A DNA stretch of 64,000 nucleotides from Burkholderia cepacia (GTDB lineage: Bacteria > Pseudomonadota > Gammaproteobacteria > Burkholderiales > Burkholderiaceae). The stretch spans positions 1,426,001 to 1,490,000 of the forward strand of contig NZ_CP013443.1 in the NCBI RefSeq assembly GCF_001718835.1, written 5' to 3'. The translations under genes were made by a program, and so were the position numbers. Below, piece by piece: positions 43,139 to 52,508 of the stretch (its first letter is position 1; the number at the start of each line of letters is the position of its first letter). The notes under the pieces are model-generated. The model had not been told where the DNA came from. It did no database searches and worked only from the letters and a program-made list of their open reading frames with translations.

Positions 43139-46100
43139 AGCGCGCCGCACCGCACGTCGCGGGATTCGCGTGGCTCGCGTCGTCGGTATGCGCGGCGGTG
43201 GCCGCGCCGGCCGCGCCTGCGTCGGCCGCGCCGGACGCCGCAGACGCGCGGCGGCTGCTGGCGACCGCGCGGATGTGGGGCGTCAAGCATCGCGACGACC
43301 TCGCGCGCGATGCGCTGCGCAAGGGGCTGCTGATCGCGCCGGGCGATCCCGAGCTGCTGGCCGAACAGGTTCGCGTGCTGTTGCGCCTGGGCGATGCGCG
43401 GGGCGCGCAGGCGGCGCTGGCGCGCCTGAAGGCGCAGGCGGGCGGCGCGCCCGCCACGCGGCGGGCCGCCGACGAATATCGCGTTGCCACGAGCGGGCGC
43501 GGCGAGATGGCGCAGATCCGTCTGCTCGCGCGCAGCGGCCGCGCCGACGAGGCGGCCCGGCGGATCGTCGCGCTGTTTCCGAACGGTGCGCCCGAGGGCG
43601 CGCTCGGCGCCGAGTACTACCAGATCGTGTCGAATGCGCCGGGCGGGCGCGAGCCGGCGATCGCCGCGCTGCGCCGCGCGGTCGCGGCCGATCCGGACGA
43701 CGTCGACGCGGCGCTCGGGCTCGCGAAACTGCTGAACCAGCGCGCCGATACGCGGCCGGAGGCGAACCGGCTCGCGTGGGCGCTCGCGAAGCGCGCCGAT
43801 GCCGACCATACGGAGGCGATGGCGCAGTGGCGGCGCGTGCTGCAGTCGGCCGATGCGGACCCGGCCTACCTCGACGCGATGCGCGCGTATCTCGCGCTCG
43901 TGCCGGACGACACCGAATTCCGCGACAAGGTCGCGGGGCTGGAGCGGCAGCGCGACGCGCAGCTGCGCCTCGAACGCGACCCGAACTACATCGCGCAGCA
44001 GCGCGGCCTGCAGGCGCTCGCGCGCGGCGACCTGGCCGGCGCCGATCCGCTGCTGACGCGCGCCGCGCGCGCACGCGCGGACGACGCCGACGCAGTCGGC
44101 GGGCTCGGCCTGCTGCGCCTGCGCGAGGGGCGGCACGACGAGGCGCGCGCGCTGTTCACGCGCGCCGCGACGCTCGCGACCGACCAGCGCGGCAAATGGC
44201 AGGGCCTCGCGCGCACCGCGCAGTTCTGGGGGCTGCTCGCGCAAGGCCGCGCGGCCGCCGCCGCGGGACGTCCGCAGGACGCGGAGCGCGCGGCGCGTGC
44301 GGCGCTCGCGATGCAGCCGGGCAGCCCGGACGCGAAGCTGCAGCTGGCCGACGCGTTGCTCGCACAGCGCGACTGGGCGCGCGCGGAGCCGTTGCTGCGC
44401 GAGCTGCTGGCCGCGCGTTCGCCGAGCCTCTCGGCCGTGCGCGATACGGCCACGCTGTATCAGAACACCGGCCGCGCGGACCGGATCGGCCCGCTGCTCG
44501 ACGCGTTGCGAGGCCGCGTGACGGGCCGCGATGACGGGCGCGCGCTCGACGGCCTGCGTGCCGACCTGCTCGCCGACCAGGCGCGCGCGCTGGCGGACAA
44601 GGGCGAACGCGGGCCCGCCGCGCAGCGCTACGAGGCGGCCGTGCGCGCGGCGCCCGACGCGCCGTGGACGCGCTTCGCGCTCGCGCGCCTGTATCGCGAC
44701 ATGGGGCTGCCGCAGCTCGGCCGCACGGTGATGGACGACGGGCTCGCGCAATCCGACGAGCCGGAGATGCATTACGCGACCGCGCTGTATCGCAATTCGC
44801 TCGACGATATCGCGGGCGCGCAAGCCGCGCTCGCGCCGGTCGACGATGCGCACCGCACGGACGGGATGCGCGCGCTGGCGCGCAAGCTCGACGCCGAAGG
44901 CACGCTGGCCGACGCGCGCGGCGCGCTGGTGCGCGGCGACAGGGCGGCGTTCGCGGCGTCGCTCGCGCATGCACAGGCCAGCGCGCCGGACGATCCCGAC
45001 ATGCTCGCCGCGATCGGCGCGCAGTGGATCGACGCGGGCGAACCCGAGCGCGGCCTCGCGCCGTTGCGCGGCTGGATCGACGCGCATCCGCGCGAAGCCG
45101 ATGCGGACGTGCGGCTGCGCTACGGCGACCTGCTCGGCAGCGCGGGGCGCGACGACGCGCTCGCCGCGTGGCTTGACGCGCTGCGCCACGAACCGTCGCT
45201 GACGGCCGCACAGACCGCGCGCCTCGAAGACCAGTCGCTGCGGCTGATCCTGCGCCGAGCCGACGACGCGATCGCGCAACAGGACTACGCCGCGGCGCGC
45301 CGACTGCTCGATCGCGTGAGCCCGGCGGCCAAGGCGGACCCGCGCTACGCGCTCGAGCGGGCCGATCTCGAACGCGCGCAGGGTCGTTACGACGCGGCGC
45401 GCGATGCGCTCGCGCCGATCGTCGCGCATACGCCGGACGATGCCGATACGCAGCTCGCGCTGGCTCGCATCGACGAGGACAGCGGCAACCGTGCCGCCGC
45501 GCTGGCGCGCGTGCAGGCGGTGCTCGCGCGCACGCCGGACGACGACGTCGACACGCAACTGTCGGCCGTGCGCCGGCTGAACGCGCTGCGCCGCGCGGAC
45601 GAAGCCGCGCAGGTGACCGACCGGCTGCATGCCGCGTATCCGGCGCGCGCCGACGTGACGGTCGCGGCCGGGCGCGTGGCCGAGGCGCAGGGCCGCTATG
45701 ACGACGCGGCGTCGCTGTACCGGTTGTCGCAGTCGCAGGAGCGTTCGACCGGCGTGAGCCCGGGCCGTGACGGCCTGACGCCCGCGCAGGCCGCGTTCGC
45801 GGAGCTCGAGCAGCGGCGCAATCCCGAGATCGAGACCGGCTGGACGCCCGCCTACAAGTCGGGCGACGAAGGCATCTCGTCGTATCGCGCGCAGCAGGTG
45901 CCGATCTACCTGCAGATGCCGGTTCGCTACGACGGGCACGTGTTCGCGCAGATCGACACCGTGCATCTCGACCCGGGCACGCTCGATACGAGCGACTCGA
46001 ATGCGTATTCGCTCAAGACGTTCGGCACGTTCGCGGCGCTCAGGCAGTCGAGCCTGCCCGGGACGAATCCGGCGCTCGACGCGTTCCTTGCCAATCCGCC

Positions 46101-46998
46101 GGGCTCGCTGCACCAGTCGGTGACGGGCGTCGCGCTCGGCGCCGGCTATCTGTCGGACGCATGGCGCTTCGATCTCGGCACGTCGCCGCTCGGTTTTCCC
46201 GTGCATTACCTCGTCGGCGGCGTGCGTTATCGCTTCGACGCGGGCCCGGCCAGCTTCTCGGTGAACGCGTCGCGGCGGCCGGAAACGAGCAGCGTGCTGT
46301 CGTACTCGGGGATGCGCGACCCGTGGACGGGCGCGGTCTGGGGCGGTGTGCGCCGCGACGGCGTGAACCTGCGCGCGTCGGTCGACGTCGGCCGCACGAA
46401 CCTGTTCGCGGAACTCGGCGCGGGCGTGCTGTCCGGCCGCAACGTCGAGCGCAACGCGGAAGTCACGCTGCGCACCGGCTTCACGGTGCCCGTGTACGAG
46501 CGCGCGACGATGAAGGTCAGCACGGGGCTCGTCGGCAACGCGTGGCACTACGCGCAGAACCTGCGCTACTACACGTACGGGCAGGGCGGTTACTACAGCC
46601 CGCAGCGCTACCTGTCGCTCGGCGTGCCGATCGAATGGGCGGGGCGGCACGACGCACTGTCGTGGGACCTGACCGTCACGGGCGGGATCTCGAACAGCTA
46701 CGAGAAGGATTCGCTGTATTACCCGACGTTCCCGGACCAGCGGGCCAAGCAGGAGCGCGCGGGCTTAGTCTATTCGGGCAGCTCGACGCGCGGCGTGTCG
46801 TTCTCGTACGGCGTGAACGGGATCGTCGAGTATCGCGTGAACCCGCACCTGAGCGTCGGCGCGCAACTGCATGTCGACCGGTCGCACGACTACGCGCCGA
46901 GTTCGGCGCTCGTGTACCTGCGCTATGCGTTCGACGCACGCGCGCAACGCAGCTGGCTCGTCACGCCGACGCCCGTGCGGCTTTATTCGGATTTTTAG
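43123..46998 (+). CDS. bcsC: Cellulose export outer membrane protein BcsC
   Basis: 1291 residues from the ATG at 43123 inside the end of bcsZ. A signal peptide is followed by about 850 residues of TPR helices (for example ALRKGLLIAPGDPELLAEQV, AALAMQPGSPDAKLQLADAL, ALARLYRDMGLPQLGRTVMD), a linker ending near GVSPGRDGLTPAQAAFAELE, and a C-terminal beta barrel with the BcsC pattern (SSYRAQQVPIYLQMPVRYDG; final residues SDF). The TPRs span the periplasm to the barrel. Longer than E. coli BcsC (1157). The ORF is open a further 1150 codons upstream by GC bias only. Confidence 0.93.
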   Translation: MRRPLKRAAPHVAGFAWLASSVCAAVAAPAAPASAAPDAADARRLLATARMWGVKHRDDLARDALRKGLLIAPGDPELLAEQVRVLLRLGDARGAQAALARLKAQAGGAPATRRAADEYRVATSGRGEMAQIRLLARSGRADEAARRIVALFPNGAPEGALGAEYYQIVSNAPGGREPAIAALRRAVAADPDDVDAALGLAKLLNQRADTRPEANRLAWALAKRADADHTEAMAQWRRVLQSADADPAYLDAMRAYLALVPDDTEFRDKVAGLERQRDAQLRLERDPNYIAQQRGLQALARGDLAGADPLLTRAARARADDADAVGGLGLLRLREGRHDEARALFTRAATLATDQRGKWQGLARTAQFWGLLAQGRAAAAAGRPQDAERAARAALAMQPGSPDAKLQLADALLAQRDWARAEPLLRELLAARSPSLSAVRDTATLYQNTGRADRIGPLLDALRGRVTGRDDGRALDGLRADLLADQARALADKGERGPAAQRYEAAVRAAPDAPWTRFALARLYRDMGLPQLGRTVMDDGLAQSDEPEMHYATALYRNSLDDIAGAQAALAPVDDAHRTDGMRALARKLDAEGTLADARGALVRGDRAAFAASLAHAQASAPDDPDMLAAIGAQWIDAGEPERGLAPLRGWIDAHPREADADVRLRYGDLLGSAGRDDALAAWLDALRHEPSLTAAQTARLEDQSLRLILRRADDAIAQQDYAAARRLLDRVSPAAKADPRYALERADLERAQGRYDAARDALAPIVAHTPDDADTQLALARIDEDSGNRAAALARVQAVLARTPDDDVDTQLSAVRRLNALRRADEAAQVTDRLHAAYPARADVTVAAGRVAEAQGRYDDAASLYRLSQSQERSTGVSPGRDGLTPAQAAFAELEQRRNPEIETGWTPAYKSGDEGISSYRAQQVPIYLQMPVRYDGHVFAQIDTVHLDPGTLDTSDSNAYSLKTFGTFAALRQSSLPGTNPALDAFLANPPGSLHQSVTGVALGAGYLSDAWRFDLGTSPLGFPVHYLVGGVRYRFDAGPASFSVNASRRPETSSVLSYSGMRDPWTGAVWGGVRRDGVNLRASVDVGRTNLFAELGAGVLSGRNVERNAEVTLRTGFTVPVYERATMKVSTGLVGNAWHYAQNLRYYTYGQGGYYSPQRYLSLGVPIEWAGRHDALSWDLTVTGGISNSYEKDSLYYPTFPDQRAKQERAGLVYSGSSTRGVSFSYGVNGIVEYRVNPHLSVGAQLHVDRSHDYAPSSALVYLRYAFDARAQRSWLVTPTPVRLYSDF

Positions 46999-47014
46999 CA
47001 GAGGATGCATTAGC

Positions 47015-48952
47015 GTGAACACCGACTTCGAAGCCACCCGTCCCGCGCCCGGCGCCGCCGGCGTGTTCGCTCGCCTGCGCGCGCTGCTGCGCATGGGGCC
47101 GGCCGACGGCCGCGTGTCCACGTTGAGCCGGCTCGCGATCGACGGCTTGCCCGACGCGTGGACACAGCTGGAAGCCGGCGGCCTGTACGCGATCTACGCG
47201 GCCGGCGGCACGCCGGCCTGCGATGCGCTCGTGTGGGAGAGCGCGCGGCAGGCGCGCACGCGCGACGTGACGGTCGTGCTCGCGCGCGACCACGCGAGCG
47301 TCGCCGCGCAGCTGAGCGAGCGGGGCTTCGCGGGCGCCGCGCTCGCGCCCGGCTGGCCGCGCAACCTGAACGTGCTGGCGATGCCGCCGGCCGCCGCCGA
47401 CGCGCAGCCGGACGCCGCGCATGCCGCGCCGGGCCCGTTCGCGCGGCTGACCGGCGGCCTGCGCGCGATGAAGCGTTACGGCTTTCGCGCACGCTCGCTG
47501 TATTTCGTCGAGGGCGCGCAGCGCTGGTTCAGCTGGAACGATCCCGCCGCGCTGGCGGAAGAAGGGCGTGCGTTCGCGGACTGGTGCCGCACGCGCCGGA
47601 TCGCGCTCGTGCTGCTGATGAACCCCGACGCCGGCCACGCGGGCGCGGACGACGCGGGCGCCGACGACCTGCCGCTCGTGCGCGATGCGCGCCGCACCCG
47701 GCGCAGCGCGTTCCACAGCGTCTGCTCGGGCGTCGCGCAGTTGCAGCGCACCCATGGCGAGCTGCTGTGGATCGTCGATTTCTGGCGCGCGGGCGAGACG
47801 CTCGCGGCCGGCGAGGTACGGCCGCTGCGTTTCGCGCCGGGCGGCCGGCTGTCCGCGATCTTCGATGCCGATGCGCTCGTGCAGCCGCGCCAGATGAAGC
47901 TCGCGAGCGACGAGGATCGCGTCGTCGTCAGCCGCGCGGTGCTCGACGGCGAGAACTGGGTGCCGAAGGACTGGGAAATCGTCGAGGACAACGCGGCCGT
48001 CGTGGCCGCCTGCGCGCATGCCCAGGCCGCGACCGCGGTGCTCGTGTTCCGCACCCGCACGCAGCTCGAAGCGCTGTGCGCGCACGTGCATACGCTGCGC
48101 CGGCAGTGCGGCGGTGCGCTGAAGATCGCGGTCGTCGAGCGCGGCGAAGTGCTGCGCCAGCAGTTCGAGATGCTCGTGCTGAGCGTCGGCGCGAGCCGCG
48201 TCATCGCACGCGACCTGCCGGTATCGCGACTGCAGGCCGCGGTGCGCTCGCTGCACGGCCAGCTGCAGGCGCGCCCGGTCGCGGCCGACTATCGTGCCGC
48301 GCTCGCGGCCGCGCTCGGCGATTCGGTGCTCGGCTACCTGCCCGTCGGCGCGTTCTGCCTGCGGATTCGCGCGGTGCTCGATCGCGGCGCCGTGCTCGCG
48401 CTGCCGCACACGCTCGCGAAGATCGCGCTGCTGCCCGGCGTGTCGCACGTCGACGCGCTGCGGCATTGCCGCCCGCGCCGCGCCGGCGACGTCGTGACGG
48501 CCGATGCCGCGCACCTGTACGTTTTCCTGTTCGCGTGCGAGCCGGCGGACGCGGAGGACGCGCTCGCGCGCATCTTCGCGGTGCCGGTCGACACGCTGTC
48601 CGACCGCGTCGTGTGTCTCGGGCACGGCAGCATCGATACCGAACTCAATGCGCTGAAGACCGAGAACCGGCGCGCGCCGATCGCCGACTACAGCGATTTG
48701 TTCGGGGCCGCGCAGCCGGCGGGCGGCGCGGGGCCGGATACGGCGACGCCGACGCAGGCAATCGATGCCGCGGGCGACGCGCCGGCACAGTCCGCCGTTG
48801 CCGTACCGCCGCCGGACGATCCGTCCGCCGCGCCGCCGCCGTCCGCCGCGCCGGTCGCGCCGGTCGCGCCCGCCCCGCACCCTGTCGTTGCCGCGCGCAA
48901 GCGCAGCGCCATCCGCAGCGCGATGCCGCTGCGCAAGGAGGGGGTCGCATGA
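47015..48952 (+). CDS. bcsE: Cellulose biosynthesis regulator BcsE
   Basis: 645 residues from a GTG at 47015 preceded by GAGG 10 bases upstream. The three-part BcsE layout is visible: N-terminal ATPase-like region (LEAGGLYAIYAAGGTPACDA), REC-like middle and the C-terminal GIL c-di-GMP-binding domain (ALKIAVVERGEVLRQQFEML, GASRVIARDLPVSRLQAAVR). BcsE binds c-di-GMP with BcsF at the membrane and raises cellulose output. It ends with a Pro/Ala-rich, probably disordered 80-residue tail absent from E. coli BcsE. Overlaps bcsF by four bases. Confidence 0.88.
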   Translation: MNTDFEATRPAPGAAGVFARLRALLRMGPADGRVSTLSRLAIDGLPDAWTQLEAGGLYAIYAAGGTPACDALVWESARQARTRDVTVVLARDHASVAAQLSERGFAGAALAPGWPRNLNVLAMPPAAADAQPDAAHAAPGPFARLTGGLRAMKRYGFRARSLYFVEGAQRWFSWNDPAALAEEGRAFADWCRTRRIALVLLMNPDAGHAGADDAGADDLPLVRDARRTRRSAFHSVCSGVAQLQRTHGELLWIVDFWRAGETLAAGEVRPLRFAPGGRLSAIFDADALVQPRQMKLASDEDRVVVSRAVLDGENWVPKDWEIVEDNAAVVAACAHAQAATAVLVFRTRTQLEALCAHVHTLRRQCGGALKIAVVERGEVLRQQFEMLVLSVGASRVIARDLPVSRLQAAVRSLHGQLQARPVAADYRAALAAALGDSVLGYLPVGAFCLRIRAVLDRGAVLALPHTLAKIALLPGVSHVDALRHCRPRRAGDVVTADAAHLYVFLFACEPADAEDALARIFAVPVDTLSDRVVCLGHGSIDTELNALKTENRRAPIADYSDLFGAAQPAGGAGPDTATPTQAIDAAGDAPAQSAVAVPPPDDPSAAPPPSAAPVAPVAPAPHPVVAARKRSAIRSAMPLRKEGVA

Positions 48953-49170
48953 TCGCCGAACTCGTCATCGGATTCGTCGTCGGCATCGCGATCGCGGTGC
49001 CCGTGTGGATCGTTGCGCAGCATCTCGGCATCGGCCGCGGTTTTCACGCGCCGCGCGGGATCGACCGGCGCGACGCGGTGCCGTGCGAACTCGTGCCGGT
49101 CGCGCTGCGCGGGCGGCTGCTGCCCGGGGCCGCCGACGTCGCCGCCGCGGGCCGCGAGGCGGCCCGATGA
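48949..49170 (+). CDS. bcsF: Small membrane protein BcsF
   Basis: 73 residues with one N-terminal membrane helix (MIAELVIGFVVGIAIAVPVW) and a basic cytoplasmic tail. Size, single helix and position between bcsE and bcsQ match BcsF, the membrane anchor that recruits BcsE. Overlaps both neighbours by four bases. Identity rests mainly on context because the protein is short. Confidence 0.75.
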   Translation: MIAELVIGFVVGIAIAVPVWIVAQHLGIGRGFHAPRGIDRRDAVPCELVPVALRGRLLPGAADVAAAGREAAR

Positions 49171-49943
49171 AGACGATCGCCATTACGTCGACGACCGGCG
49201 GCGCAGGCCGCACGACGCTCACGGCCGCGCTCGCGGTGCTGCTGGCGCGCCGCGGCCGGCCGGTCGTCGCCGTCGAATTCGATGCGCAGAACCTGATGGG
49301 CGCGACGCTCGGCCTCGACACGCTGTCCGGCGCGGGTCTCGCGCAGAGCGTGCTCGGCGGCGCCGAGCCGTGGCATGCGCACACGTGGCGTAACGCCGAT
49401 GGCGTGCTGTTCGTGCCTTACGGGCAGGTCGATGCGGCCGGCGCGGCCGCATGCGATGCGCGGCTCGCGGCCGATCCCGCGTGGCTGTCGCGCGCGCTCG
49501 GCGACATCGCACTGCCGGAAGACGGCGTCGCCCTCGTCGACGCGGCGCGCTGCCCGTCGCTGCACGCCGAGCAGGCGATTCGCCGCGCGGACCTGACGCT
49601 CGTCGTCGTGCCGCCCGAGCCCGCCGCCTGTGCGACGACGGCCGCGCGGCTCGGTGCGCTCAGGGCCGGCGGCGAGCTGCACATCGTCGTGAACCGGCTG
49701 AATCCGGCGCGCGACATGCAGCGCGACGCGCTCGCGATGCTGCGTGCGGTCGCGGGGCCGGCGTCGATGCTCGAGCAGCGCATCCACGTCGATGCGGCCG
49801 TGCCCGAAGCGCTCGCGCGCGGCAGCTGGATCTTCGACGACGCACCGTATTCGCAGGCGTCGCACGACCTGAACGGCGTCGCGAACTGGGTCGACGCGTG
49901 GCTCGGCGCCGCCGTGGCGGGGCGGACCGGGGGCCGGCGATGA
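49167..49943 (+). CDS. bcsQ: ParA-like ATPase BcsQ
   Basis: 258 residues of the MinD/ParA fold. The deviant Walker A is TTGGAGRTTLTAAL, with Arg where the family has the invariant Lys of GK[TS], followed by VVAVEFDAQNLMGATLGLD. BcsQ localises and activates the synthase complex together with BcsR; E. coli BcsQ is also short and atypical. The Arg substitution could impair ATP hydrolysis. Overlaps bcsF and bcsA by four bases. Confidence 0.88.
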   Translation: MKTIAITSTTGGAGRTTLTAALAVLLARRGRPVVAVEFDAQNLMGATLGLDTLSGAGLAQSVLGGAEPWHAHTWRNADGVLFVPYGQVDAAGAAACDARLAADPAWLSRALGDIALPEDGVALVDAARCPSLHAEQAIRRADLTLVVVPPEPAACATTAARLGALRAGGELHIVVNRLNPARDMQRDALAMLRAVAGPASMLEQRIHVDAAVPEALARGSWIFDDAPYSQASHDLNGVANWVDAWLGAAVAGRTGGRR

Positions 49944-52483
49944 AACCCGTCGCATTGGCCGCTGCATACGCCGCCGCACGTGCATTCGGCCGCCGAGCGC
50001 TCGACTGGATCGCGCGCGGCATCGGGTTGCCCGCGCAACGCACGCTGGTCGACTGGCTCGTGCGGCTGTTCTTCCACGCACCGCCGCCCGGCCGGCCCGA
50101 TCACGTGCGCCGCTGGGTGCGCGTCGCGTCCCTGCGGCTCGCGCACGAGTGGGGCGTGCTGCAGCCGCTCAGCCCGCGCGAATGGCTGTGGCGCGCGATC
50201 GTGCGGGCGCCGCGCGCGGCCGGCGGCCGCCCCGCGCGCGATCCGCTCGCGTGGTTCGACAAGACCGTCGTCCCCGGGTACGTGTTCGTCCGCGCGATCG
50301 GGCGGGGCGTCGGCGCGCTCGTCGCGCGCCTGCCGTGGGTGCGCTGGGGCGGCTGGCTCGATGCGCGCGCGAACGGCATCGGCCGGCGCCGCTGGCTCGC
50401 GCCGCTGCTGCTGGCGGCCGGCGCGCTGCTGTGGGCCGCGGCCGGGATGTCGCCGCTGATGCCCGGCGCGCAGTTCGCGTTCTTCGCGATCGTCGCGGTG
50501 CTGGCGCTCATGCTGCGCCGCCTGCCGGGCCATCTGCCGACGCTTGCGCTCGCGTCGCTCGCGCTGCTCGCGACGGTGCGCTACGTGTGGTGGCGCACGA
50601 CGCAGACGCTCGACTTCCGCAGCCCGCTGGAGGCGTGGGCGGGCTACCTGCTGTACGGCGCCGAAGCCTATACGTGGATGATCCTGCTGCTCGGCTTCGT
50701 GCAGACCGCGTGGCCGCTCGACCGGCCGATCGTGCCGCTGCCCGACGATCCCGACACCTGGCCGACCGTCGACATCTACATCCCGACCTACAACGAGCCG
50801 CTGTCGGTCGTGAAGCCGACGGTATTCGCCGCGCAGAGCATCGACTGGCCGAGCGCGAAGCTGCGCGTGTACCTGCTCGACGACGGCAAGCGCCCCGAAT
50901 TCGAGGCGTTCGCGCGCGAGGCCGGCATCGACTACGTGACGCGCGACGACAACCGCCACGCGAAGGCCGGCAACATCAACCGCGCGCTGCCGAAGACGCA
51001 CGGCGAATACATCGCGATCTTCGACTGCGATCACGTGCCGACCCGCTCGTTCCTGCAGACGACGATGGGCGTGTTCCTGCGCGACCCGAAGTGCGCGCTG
51101 GTGCAGACGCCGCACCATTTCTTCTCGCCCGATCCGTTCGAGCGCAACCTCGGCACGTTCCGCGAGATCCCGAACGAGGGCAACCTGTTCTACGGCCTCG
51201 TGCAGTCGGGCAACGACCTGTGGAACGCGACGTTCTTCTGCGGCTCGTGCGCGGTGCTCAAGCGCAGCGCGCTGGAAGAGGTGGGCGGCGTCGCGGTCGA
51301 GACCGTGACCGAGGATGCGCACACCGCGCTCAAGCTGCACCGGCGCGGCTATACGTCGGCGTACCTGCCGACCGTGCAGGCGGCCGGCCTCGCGACCGAA
51401 AGCCTCGCGGGCCACGTGAAGCAGCGCACGCGCTGGGCGCGCGGGATGGCGCAGATCTTCCGCATCGACAACCCGTTCCTCGGGCGCGGGCTCGGCCTCA
51501 TCCAGCGGATCTGCTACGGCAACGCGATGCTGCACTTCTTCTACGGGATTCCGAGGCTCGTGTTCCTGACGATCCCGATCGCGTACCTGTTCTTCCACCT
51601 GTACTTCATCAACGCATCGTCGCTCGCGCTCGCGAGCTACGTGATCCCGTACCTGGTGCTCGCGAACGTCGCGAACTCGCGGATGCAGGGGCGCTACCGT
51701 CATTCGTTCTGGGCCGAGGTCTATGAATCGGTACTCGCGTGGTACATCGCGCTGCCGACCACCGTCGCGTTCTTCAGCCCGAAGCACGGCAAGTTCAACG
51801 TGACCGACAAGGGTGGCAAGATCGACGAAGGCTACGTCGACTGGTCGACGTCGAAGCCGTATCTCGTGCTGTTCGGGCTGAACGTGCTCGCGATCCTCGC
51901 CGGCATCTGGCGGCTCGCGGCCGACCAGGGCGACGAGGCGTCGACGATCCTGATCACGCTCGGCTGGACCGTGTACAACCTCGCGATGCTCGGCGCCGCG
52001 CTGGCCGTCGCGCGCGAGACCAAGCAGGTGCGCGTCACGCACCGGATCGCGATGCGCGTGCCGGCCACGCTGCTGCTCCCCGACGGCTCGACGGCCGCGT
52101 GCTTCACGAGCGACTACTCGACCGGCGGCCTCGGCCTCGAAGCGGTGCCGGGGCTCCCGGTCGCCGTCGGCGATACGCTGACGGTGTGCGTGACGCGCGG
52201 CGACCGGCCGTTCCCGTTCCCGGTGCGCGTGAGCCGCGTGACGCCGACCCATGTCGGCGTCAGCTTCGAGGAACTGACGCTCGAACAGGAGCGCCAGCTC
52301 GTGCAATGCACGTTCGGGCGCGCGGACGCGTGGCTCGACTGGCACCAGGGCGAGCGGCCCGACACGCCGCTGCGCGGGCTGAGGGAAGTGCTGAGAGTGG
52401 GTGTCGACGGTTACGTGCGCCTGTTGAAGGGCGTGTCGCGCAGCGCGCAGGCGATGCTGGCGCTCGATCGGGCGCGCGACTGA
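49940..52483 (+). CDS. bcsA: Cellulose synthase catalytic subunit BcsA
   Basis: 847 residues. GT2 motifs in order: LLDDGKRPEF (about residue 313), the DCDHVP metal site (about 363), TEDAHT (about 457, catalytic Asp) and QRTRW (about 495). Multiple membrane helices flank the catalytic domain. A PilZ domain near residues 695-790 has RVTHR (RxxxR) and DYSTGG (D/NxSxxG), so c-di-GMP gating is intact. It polymerises UDP-glucose into beta-1,4-glucan and extrudes it with BcsB. Preceded by bcsQ with a four-base overlap and followed by bcsG. Confidence 0.95.
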   Translation: MKPVALAAAYAAARAFGRRALDWIARGIGLPAQRTLVDWLVRLFFHAPPPGRPDHVRRWVRVASLRLAHEWGVLQPLSPREWLWRAIVRAPRAAGGRPARDPLAWFDKTVVPGYVFVRAIGRGVGALVARLPWVRWGGWLDARANGIGRRRWLAPLLLAAGALLWAAAGMSPLMPGAQFAFFAIVAVLALMLRRLPGHLPTLALASLALLATVRYVWWRTTQTLDFRSPLEAWAGYLLYGAEAYTWMILLLGFVQTAWPLDRPIVPLPDDPDTWPTVDIYIPTYNEPLSVVKPTVFAAQSIDWPSAKLRVYLLDDGKRPEFEAFAREAGIDYVTRDDNRHAKAGNINRALPKTHGEYIAIFDCDHVPTRSFLQTTMGVFLRDPKCALVQTPHHFFSPDPFERNLGTFREIPNEGNLFYGLVQSGNDLWNATFFCGSCAVLKRSALEEVGGVAVETVTEDAHTALKLHRRGYTSAYLPTVQAAGLATESLAGHVKQRTRWARGMAQIFRIDNPFLGRGLGLIQRICYGNAMLHFFYGIPRLVFLTIPIAYLFFHLYFINASSLALASYVIPYLVLANVANSRMQGRYRHSFWAEVYESVLAWYIALPTTVAFFSPKHGKFNVTDKGGKIDEGYVDWSTSKPYLVLFGLNVLAILAGIWRLAADQGDEASTILITLGWTVYNLAMLGAALAVARETKQVRVTHRIAMRVPATLLLPDGSTAACFTSDYSTGGLGLEAVPGLPVAVGDTLTVCVTRGDRPFPFPVRVSRVTPTHVGVSFEELTLEQERQLVQCTFGRADAWLDWHQGERPDTPLRGLREVLRVGVDGYVRLLKGVSRSAQAMLALDRARD

Positions 52484-52508
52484 CGCCGCCCAAGATGGAG
52501 TTGTCTCG

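Noticed and set aside
43072..46650. A 1192-codon minus-strand frame opposite bcsC
   Set aside because: Low-complexity Arg/Ala/Val composition, no recognised domain, and it mirrors the codon bias of the sense gene.
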